From Nitrospiraceae bacterium (GTDB lineage: Bacteria; Nitrospirota_A; Leptospirillia; Leptospirillales; Leptospirillaceae), in the NCBI GenBank assembly GCA_028064945.1, contig JAPTWQ010000032.1, forward strand, positions 1-10,951: a stretch of 10,951 bases of DNA, in the 5' to 3' direction. Numbering within the stretch: the stretch's first letter is position 1; each line of letters starts with the position of its first letter. Both the position numbers and the translations under genes were made by a program. The notes under the pieces were generated by a model that saw nothing but the letters and a program-made list of their open reading frames with translations, did not search any database and was not told the origin of the DNA. Below, piece by piece: positions 1-4,986 of this stretch.

Positions 1-72
1 CCCTCAATATTGCGCTGTCGTGTTATGAAGGTGATGCACGCGCTAGGCGTCAAGCTGACCGTTCATTCCTGA
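1..72 (+). CDS. C-terminal end of HigA-like addiction-module antitoxin (5' partial)
   Basis: Frame 1 is open from the window edge to TGA at 70-72. The last residues read VMKVMHALGVKLTVHS. This matches the typical C-terminus of HigA/XRE-type 'addiction module antidote' proteins, where a leucine- and valine-rich helix follows the DNA-binding helix-turn-helix (pattern NPSL..VLKVLHALGLRLTV). In such systems the antitoxin binds and neutralises a RelE/HigB-type mRNA interferase and represses its own operon, and the toxin gene usually lies just upstream, here outside the window. Only 23 codons are visible, so the helix-turn-helix itself cannot be checked and a degenerate remnant is possible. The call rests on C-terminal similarity recalled from the family. 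Confidence 0.6.
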   Translation, partial: PSILRCRVMKVMHALGVKLTVHS

Positions 73-108
73 TCTCCTTGCACGACCCTATAAGCCCTGA
101 GCGTTTTT

Positions 109-136
109 ACCGCAAATAATGTACATTATGTAAACT
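109..136. other. dif: dif-like XerC/XerD recombination site
   Basis: The sequence has the 11-6-11 layout of a dif site: left (XerC) arm ACCGCAAATAA at 109-119, centre TGTACA at 120-125, right (XerD) arm TTATGTAAACT at 126-136. The right arm equals, as I recall it, the right arm of Bacillus subtilis dif and differs from the E. coli arm TTATGTTAAAT at two positions. The centre differs from E. coli TGTATA at one position. As in known sites, the left arm is the less conserved one but keeps the inner ATAA. XerC/XerD resolve chromosome dimers at dif under FtsK control. The same architecture is used by plasmid pdif modules and by elements that integrate at dif. It starts 37 bp after the antitoxin stop codon. 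Function is inferred from sequence alone. Confidence 0.72.
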
Positions 137-142
137 ACATAA
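126..142. repeat. Inverted repeat overlapping the XerD arm
   Basis: TTATGTA (126-132) and TACATAA (136-142) form a perfect 7-bp inverted repeat around AAC. It overlaps a second perfect 14-bp palindrome, ATAATGTACATTAT (116-129), which is the core of the dif-like site. The second repeat is not part of the standard dif layout. It could be an operator for a dimeric regulator, an accessory recombinase-binding sequence, or chance in AT-rich DNA. Confidence 0.4.
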
Positions 143-442
143 AAACAAAGATGAAATCGATCATCGGAATACCATGCTCTCCGTCACGTCTCGCCCCCTT
201 TCTCGGGTAACGTTCATTCTCTATCCTTAAAGAATCTCAGGATGGATCCCATAACGCTGTCCGATAGCATTCAGAGGGATCCTCAGAACCCTGCGGCTGG
301 CCTTGTCGCAACGAAAAGGCTGATTTGAGAAAATAGAATATTCCTCCATGTTATGATAGTGTGTGACGGGCATACCCTTAGGTTGAGGTCCGGCAATACT
401 CAATGGCATTTTTTCCTTCGCCAATGATCTGAAGGAGCTTTC
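143..442. other. Intergenic region without a convincing gene
   Basis: These 300 bp separate the dif-like site from the peroxidase gene. I see no open frame with both a ribosome-binding site and recognisable protein sequence. It holds a separated inverted repeat, GGATCCC (244-250) with GGGATCC (276-282), a candidate extended -10 promoter near 349-357, and a good ribosome-binding site at its right end. A short minus-strand frame covers 227-372 (about 48 codons from an ATG at 370-372) but resembles nothing I recognise. Confidence 0.5.
349..357 (+). promoter_or_regulatory. Candidate extended -10 promoter for the peroxidase gene
   Basis: TGTTATGAT matches the extended -10 pattern TGn-TATAAT with one mismatch in the hexamer. 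The nearest -35-like hexamer, TTGAGA at 325-330, sits 21 bp upstream of the hexamer, too far for a standard spacer, but extended -10 promoters can tolerate a poor -35. Transcription would start near 364, giving a leader of about 80 nt before the ATG at 443. Confidence 0.3.
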
Positions 443-1453
443 ATGAAAAGAAACATTGTGTACTCCATCGCAACCATAGCCTTTCTGGCCTTTAATGCGG
501 GGACTGCAGAGAGGGTGATGGCCCAACCCTTGGTCCCGCTTCCCCCCTCCCCTCCCGTCCCGCTTTCCAACCTTCAGACTCCGGCCAAGGTCGCTCTGGG
601 GAAAAAGCTCTTTTTTGACCCGAAGCTTTCGGTCAACGGTTCCATCAGTTGCGCTTTTTGTCATATGCCCAAGGCAGGATACGCGGACCCCCGTCCCGTT
701 TCGATCGGGGTGGGAGGAAAGCGCGGAGGAAGAAACGCCCCCTCAGCCCTCAATGCCGCCTATCTCGATCGCCTGTTCTGGGACGGTCGTGCCGGAAGCT
801 TGGAAGAGCAGGCCATTGGACCGCTCACAAATCCCGTCGAAATGGAAAACCCCACCAACCAGAGTGTCGTCGACCGACTCAGGAAGATTCCTTTTTACCG
901 GAAATCCTTTCGGGAGGTCTTTGGGGGAGATGTCTCGATTGACCGGATCGGGGAAGCCATTGCGGCCTATGAGCGGACACTTGTTACGCCGAACACCCCC
1001 TACGATCGATATCTGATGGGAGACAAAAAAGCCCTTTCTCCCAGTGCCCAAAAAGGCTTCCTTCTCTTCAAAGGGAAGGCCCGCTGCGTTCTCTGTCATT
1101 CGGGAGCCCTTCTCTCCGATCAGGCCTATCACAACCTGGGGGTCCCCCAGACAGGAACACTTTCAAAGGATGTCGGTCGCTATGCGATCTCGCATGACCC
1201 GAACGACATGGGAAAGTTCAGAACGGCACCGTTAAGGAATGTCGCGCTCACCTCTCCCTATATGCATGACGGGGTCTTCAGGACTCTCAGGAAAGTCGTG
1301 GATTTTTATGACCAGGGGGGCGGAAAATCGCCTTACAAGACGAAGGACCCGCTCATACAGCCCCTTCATCTGACAAAACAGGAAAAGACAGAGCTTGTGG
1401 ACTTTCTCCTGGCACTGAGCGGAGAAACCCCCTCTGAGAAAAATCAGCCCTGA
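443..1453 (+). CDS. Di-haem cytochrome c peroxidase (CcpA/MauG family)
   Basis: This 336-residue protein should reduce hydrogen peroxide to water in the periplasm using electrons from small c-type cytochromes. Residues 1-27 form a signal peptide ending VMA before Gln28. Two c-haem motifs, CAFCH (70-74) and CVLCH (215-219), define the two haem domains. Other hallmarks are RNAPSALNAAY (97-107), FWDGRAGSLEEQA (112-124) and the C-terminal TAPLRNVALTSPYMHDG (261-277), where Met274 is the expected distal ligand of the electron-transfer haem. Length matches the family (about 320-350). The loop that in classical enzymes reads SIGH, supplying the displaceable haem ligand, reads SIGV here (87-90). A ribosome-binding site GAAGGAG (431-437) lies 5 nt before the ATG. 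The mlaE-like gene follows after 32 bp with no terminator visible, so cotranscription is possible. A specific MauG-like biosynthetic role cannot be excluded. Confidence 0.93.
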   Translation: MKRNIVYSIATIAFLAFNAGTAERVMAQPLVPLPPSPPVPLSNLQTPAKVALGKKLFFDPKLSVNGSISCAFCHMPKAGYADPRPVSIGVGGKRGGRNAPSALNAAYLDRLFWDGRAGSLEEQAIGPLTNPVEMENPTNQSVVDRLRKIPFYRKSFREVFGGDVSIDRIGEAIAAYERTLVTPNTPYDRYLMGDKKALSPSAQKGFLLFKGKARCVLCHSGALLSDQAYHNLGVPQTGTLSKDVGRYAISHDPNDMGKFRTAPLRNVALTSPYMHDGVFRTLRKVVDFYDQGGGKSPYKTKDPLIQPLHLTKQEKTELVDFLLALSGETPSEKNQP

Positions 1454-1485
1454 CCTTTTGAAGATTCATTGTCTCATGTAATTCC

Positions 1486-2283
1486 TTGACTGAGGTAAGA
1501 GATATCGGAATTCTAGAGTCCATTAGCCCCCTAAGGCTTTACCAATATTTTCGGGACCTGATTCAAATCATTCTGACAAGTGTCCACGATCTGATACGAC
1601 TGACGCTTTCCAGAAGGATCTCCCTCCATCTCTATCTTCATGCCATTGTGACCGCAGGGCTGAGTGCCCTGCCGATCATCACCGTGGTGGCGCTTCTTGT
1701 CGGGGCCGGGGTGGTTGCAGAGACGGGAATCGAGCTTCCCAAGCTGGGCATCCAGAACCTTGTGGGAACGATCGTCCTGCATGTGATCTTCGGGATTGTG
1801 GGTCCCTTTGCTACCGCCCTGATCGTCATCGCCCGCTCGACGTCGGGGCTCGCCGTGGAAATCGGCAACATGAGGGTCTCCGGAGAGCTCGACACCATTG
1901 AAATGCTGGGAATCAATCTCTCCTACCTCATCATCACCCCCAACATTATCGGGATCATCGTCTCGACGATCGCCCTGACCTTCTATTTCGGGATCATTGC
2001 CATGGCCGGAGGATTTGCCATGGCACTCATGGGACTCTCCATGCCGGTGGCAACACTCGTCCGGATGATCGAAATGAATATTCGGCTTTCTGATCTTCTT
2101 CTTCCTCTTCTCGAGGGACTCTTTTACGGATTGATCATCTCTTCCGTGAGCGTCTATCATGGGCTCCGCGTCAAGCGATCGGCCCGGGAGGTTCCCAAAG
2201 AGACACGGCTGGCGCTGGTGAGCGCCCTGGCGCTATCGACCGTGGCCCTTAGCCTCTACCTGATATTTTCCTCTTTAACCTAG
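1486..2283 (+). CDS. mlaE: MlaE-family ABC transporter permease
   Basis: Inner-membrane permease of an MCE-type phospholipid transporter, moving lipids between inner and outer membranes together with MlaF and MlaD. It has 265 residues, close to E. coli MlaE (260). An amphipathic N-terminus is followed by hydrophobic segments at about 52-78, 91-115, 145-170, 172-196, 204-225 and 242-262. The family signature is clear: IARSTSGLAVEIGNM (115-129) then GELDTIEMLGINL (133-145), equivalent to the conserved AElGtM...EidAlevmGinP stretch. The only canonical start is TTG at 1486, just 25 codons after an in-frame stop would allow nothing longer (TGA at 1459-1461). It lacks a Shine-Dalgarno sequence and is preceded by an ATG-TAA minimal ORF (1476-1481), so the start is uncertain; a GAGG at 1492-1495 lies inside the assigned frame. 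The ATPase gene follows 49 bp downstream. Confidence 0.92.
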   Translation: MTEVRDIGILESISPLRLYQYFRDLIQIILTSVHDLIRLTLSRRISLHLYLHAIVTAGLSALPIITVVALLVGAGVVAETGIELPKLGIQNLVGTIVLHVIFGIVGPFATALIVIARSTSGLAVEIGNMRVSGELDTIEMLGINLSYLIITPNIIGIIVSTIALTFYFGIIAMAGGFAMALMGLSMPVATLVRMIEMNIRLSDLLLPLLEGLFYGLIISSVSVYHGLRVKRSAREVPKETRLALVSALALSTVALSLYLIFSSLT

Positions 2284-2294
2284 GGAGACATCAG

Positions 2295-2345
2295 ATGGGG
2301 AGATACCGGAGTCTTAAAGGACAGGATACGGCGTGGAGACATTGA
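2295..2345 (+). CDS. Possible 16-codon leader ORF overlapping the mlaF start
   Basis: ATG at 2295 is preceded by AGGGAGA (2282-2288) at 6-nt spacing, a better ribosome-binding site than that of mlaF itself. The frame runs 16 codons (begins MGRYRSLK) and stops at TGA 2343-2345, ten bases inside mlaF, in a different frame from it. It could couple mlaF translation to a leader by re-initiation. No protein function is suggested, and a short ORF like this can arise by chance. Confidence 0.3.
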   Translation: MGRYRSLKGQDTAWRH

Positions 2346-3037
2346 TCGAATTTGAGGGGGCCTCCATCGGATATGACGAGGATCTCCCGCTCATCTCTCC
2401 GCTGACCCTTTCGCTCAATAAGGGCGAACATTGCCTGATCATGGGAGACAGTGGCGTCGGAAAATCGGCCCTTGTCAAAACGATCCTGGGAATCCTTTGC
2501 GTGTGGGAAGGACGTTTTCAGCTCTTTGAACGGGAAATGGGCGATCCTCCCGCCGTTCTTCTTTCCTACATACGAAAGAAAATCGGATTGCTTCCCGATC
2601 GGGGGATCCTCCTTCAGGGGATGACGGTTTACCAGAACCTGACATTACAGCTCAAGTATGGCCATGTTCTGGCCTCCAACAAGATCGAAGAGCGCCTTGA
2701 CCCCTATCTTGAGGAATTCGGACTTCATCCCCTCCTTGATCTTTATCCCTGTGATCTGAATGCGGACCAGATCAAGAAGGTCGGTTTTGTCAGGGCCATC
2801 ATAAACAATCCCGACCTCCTGATCCTCGACGACCCCTATGAAGGGCTTGACGACCATGGGATCAGGAGAATCAACGATGCCCTGCAACGAATTGTGGCAG
2901 AAGGAGAAACAACCGTCCTTCTTTTTTCAAGAAAAAAGATTCTGCCGGGGCCCTTTTACAAGAAAATCGGATATCTGACCCCCCGGGGACTGAGTGCCCC
3001 CGGAGAGACCCATCAGAGTTCAGAAAGAGAGTCCTAA
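2333..3037 (+). CDS. mlaF: MlaF-like ABC ATPase with degenerate catalytic motifs
   Basis: ATPase partner of the MlaE permease by position and fold, 234 residues (E. coli MlaF has 269, so the C-terminal regulatory tail is shorter). Walker A is intact: GDSGVGKS (38-45). The Walker B strand LLILD (162-166) and D-loop region GLDD (171-174) are recognisable. Elsewhere the motifs depart from the family: the Q-loop Gln position is Asp89 (LLPDRG), the signature LSGGM is replaced by LNADQ (142-146), the catalytic Glu after Walker B is Asp167 (LDDP), and the H-loop His is replaced by Arg200 (LLFSRKK). It may hydrolyse ATP slowly, bind without turnover, or need another ATPase. The start is GTG at 2333, with AGGA (2323-2326) 6 nt upstream. 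The stop TAA (3035-3037) is in the same frame as mlaD, with no other stop between them. Confidence 0.85.
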   Translation: METLIEFEGASIGYDEDLPLISPLTLSLNKGEHCLIMGDSGVGKSALVKTILGILCVWEGRFQLFEREMGDPPAVLLSYIRKKIGLLPDRGILLQGMTVYQNLTLQLKYGHVLASNKIEERLDPYLEEFGLHPLLDLYPCDLNADQIKKVGFVRAIINNPDLLILDDPYEGLDDHGIRRINDALQRIVAEGETTVLLFSRKKILPGPFYKKIGYLTPRGLSAPGETHQSSERES

Positions 3038-3106
3038 CCACAATCAACATCAGGATCACTCAAAGAAAAAGGAGAGTCTGACAGGGATCTTCCCTCCCGG
3101 ACAAAA

Positions 3107-4045
3107 ATGTCAGGGATTGTCGGCAAAAACACGATGAAACTTCACCACATCCATCGAGCCAACGAAAAGAAAATCGAACAGCTTGCAGGGATCTTTCTGC
3201 TCGTTCCCTTAATCGGATTCATCTTCGGACTCTATGAAATCGGGGTCCATCAGCATGTGTTCGACAAGAGATTCCACCTCTACACCATCCTGGACCAGAC
3301 CTACGGCATTGTTCCCGGAACTCCCGTCAAGCTGGCCGGTCTCGATGTCGGAGAGGTGGACTCTGTTGACTTCACCAAGCTCAATCAGATCAAGGTCTCC
3401 ATGAAAATCCTGAAGAAATATCAGAATCTCATCCGCAAAGATTCTTTTGTCTCCGTCAAGAAATCCGGAATCATCTCCGGCGACGTCTCCCTGCGAGTCA
3501 GCCTAGGAACTCCCTGGCTGCCTGAAATTGCAAGCAATGCCAAGATCCGGACAGAAACCCCGCTGACGATGGAACAGATCATGGCAAAACTGAACCCGAC
3601 CATCATCGACCTCCAGCGAATCGTCAGGAACATCGCCGACCTCTCAAGCTCCATCGACCGGGGCAAGGGAACGGTCGGAGCCATCCTCAGAAAGCAGGAA
3701 ATCTACGATGAGCTCCAGAAGACAACGCTCAATGTCAAGGAAACGTCGGAGAACATCAAGAACATGAGCAACGACCTCCCGGCCCTCATCAAAAAACTGC
3801 AGGGCATCGCGGACGACGTCAAGAAAGCGACGCCCCGTCTCCCCGAAATCACGCAGAAGACAACCACGGTCCTTTCGGCCACGGACAGAACGGTCAATTC
3901 GACCCAGACAATTCTGAACGGGGTAAAGCAGAGCTGGCCAATCCGGAATCTCATTCCCCCGCCTCCGGCCCCCCTTGACGCCATTGGACAGGGACAGAGA
4001 CCGCCGCTTCCCCTCCCCTCAACCGGAGGAGGAACTCACCCATGA
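3107..4045 (+). CDS. mlaD: MlaD-like MCE-domain substrate-binding protein
   Basis: Periplasmic, membrane-anchored MCE protein that forms the lipid-binding ring or tunnel above the permease. It has 312 residues: a transmembrane segment at about 25-43, then the MCE domain at about 53-133, with the characteristic QTYGIVPGTPVKLAGLDVGEV region (64-84) and ISGDVSLRVSLG (123-134). A long helical, probably coiled-coil part (about 155-275) follows, with a proline-rich tail (283-305). It is longer than E. coli MlaD (183) and closer to the long MCE proteins of other phyla. The ATG at 3107 has no good Shine-Dalgarno sequence. ATG at 3134 is an alternative that leaves all domains intact, and the strong AAGGAG at 3069-3074 is not followed by an in-frame start. 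Its last codons overlap the next gene in an ATGA junction. Confidence 0.9.
   Translation: MSGIVGKNTMKLHHIHRANEKKIEQLAGIFLLVPLIGFIFGLYEIGVHQHVFDKRFHLYTILDQTYGIVPGTPVKLAGLDVGEVDSVDFTKLNQIKVSMKILKKYQNLIRKDSFVSVKKSGIISGDVSLRVSLGTPWLPEIASNAKIRTETPLTMEQIMAKLNPTIIDLQRIVRNIADLSSSIDRGKGTVGAILRKQEIYDELQKTTLNVKETSENIKNMSNDLPALIKKLQGIADDVKKATPRLPEITQKTTTVLSATDRTVNSTQTILNGVKQSWPIRNLIPPPPAPLDAIGQGQRPPLPLPSTGGGTHP
4025..4033 (+). promoter_or_regulatory. Strong ribosome-binding site at the mlaD/lipoprotein overlap
   Basis: GGAGGAGGA lies inside the end of the mlaD coding sequence, 8 nt before the ATG of the lipoprotein gene. It fixes that start and suggests strong, coupled translation. Confidence 0.7.
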
Positions 4046-4986
4046 CCTCCGTGAGACAAAAGGGAGCCGGGCTCATTGCCATGGGTCTTCTTTTATCTTT
4101 TGCCGCCTGTGGGGGGGCACCGATCAAACATCCGAACAGGCTCCGGGCCGCCGAACATCTCGGAAGCGCACAGGAGCTTCTTCTCAAAAATCACCCCCGA
4201 CAGGCTCTCCTTTCGGTCAGAAAGGCCCTGGCCCGCCATAGAATCTCAGGGGACTACAACGCGACGATCTCCGACATGAACCGGTTGGCAAGATTGTCGA
4301 TCCTCATCGGAAGGCCGGATCAGGCCAGAGAGTGGATCGATCGGGCCCTTCTCTTTGAGTCTGTCGCCGATGCCCCCGACCGCAAGGCGGAAACACTGCT
4401 TCTCGGCGCTGAAATCGCATCCGCCGATTCTCAGGAGGACTGGATCACCGAGGCCCGAAAGACGATCGATTCCCTCTCCGGAAGCCGGGAGGATGCCCGG
4501 CAACGGCTTCTTTCCCGCCTTTACCAGATTCAGGCGGAGCGGCTGTCGATCCAAAAGCATTACCCCCAGGCCGGAAATCTCTACAAAAAGGCGCTCTCTC
4601 TCGACGAGTCAAGGGGGAATCAACTTTCCGTCGCCACGGATCTTGCCGGTCTCGGTCGCAACGATCTTCTCTCCGGCCATCCCAAACGAGCCCTGAACTC
4701 TTTTTCACGGGCCGAAAAGATCGACCGTGCGCTCCACAATCCCTCCGGGCTTGCCTTTGACCTTGAAGGTCAGGCCCTGGGGCACCTCTCCCAGGGGAAG
4801 TATGGACTCGCCGCCAGGGAGATGCTCACAGCCTCGGGGATCCAATCGGCCCTTGGAAAGAAGGAGCTTGCTCAAAAAGACCTGGCTTCCATCAAAACCT
4901 TTGCCGCGAAAATTGGGGGGCTTCCTCCGGGAGAGATCCAGGCCATCCTGGATCAATGGCTCAGCGCCCGGGAGGGTCAGGAATAG
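4042..4986 (+). CDS. TPR-type lipoprotein of the Mla-like operon
   Basis: A 314-residue predicted lipoprotein. The N-terminus carries a basic residue pair, a hydrophobic stretch and the lipobox FAAC, with Cys23 as the lipidated residue. The rest is almost entirely amphipathic helices with tetratricopeptide-like spacing, for example NHPRQALLSVRKAL (about 52-65), GRPDQAREWIDRALLF (about 92-107), YPQAGNLYKKALSL (about 174-187) and GHPKRALNSFSRAEKI (about 212-227). It probably acts as a protein-binding scaffold on the outer or inner membrane. The ATG overlaps the mlaD stop (ATGA, 4042-4045), and GGAGGAGGA (4025-4033) lies 8 nt upstream, so translation is coupled to mlaD. A structural role in lipid transfer is inferred from context. 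It is not MlaC or a PqiC-type lipoprotein by sequence. Its 3' end overlaps the convergent minus-strand gene by 10 bp. Confidence 0.85.
   Translation: MTSVRQKGAGLIAMGLLLSFAACGGAPIKHPNRLRAAEHLGSAQELLLKNHPRQALLSVRKALARHRISGDYNATISDMNRLARLSILIGRPDQAREWIDRALLFESVADAPDRKAETLLLGAEIASADSQEDWITEARKTIDSLSGSREDARQRLLSRLYQIQAERLSIQKHYPQAGNLYKKALSLDESRGNQLSVATDLAGLGRNDLLSGHPKRALNSFSRAEKIDRALHNPSGLAFDLEGQALGHLSQGKYGLAAREMLTASGIQSALGKKELAQKDLASIKTFAAKIGGLPPGEIQAILDQWLSAREGQE

Noticed and set aside
236..286. Separated inverted repeat GGATCCC/GGGATCC as a mobile-element end or terminator
   Set aside because: The arms are only 7 bp with a 25-bp spacer, there is no T-run, no transposase and no target duplication.
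227..664. Minus-strand open frame of 145 codons crossing the start of the peroxidase gene
   Set aside because: More than half of it is antisense to a well-supported gene, it lacks a ribosome-binding site, and its C-terminal 48 codons match no family I know. A short real gene at 227-372 cannot be fully excluded.
1531..2160. Long minus-strand frame within mlaE
   Set aside because: Its translation is low-complexity, rich in Asp, His and Gly, as expected antisense to a hydrophobic membrane protein; no domain is seen.
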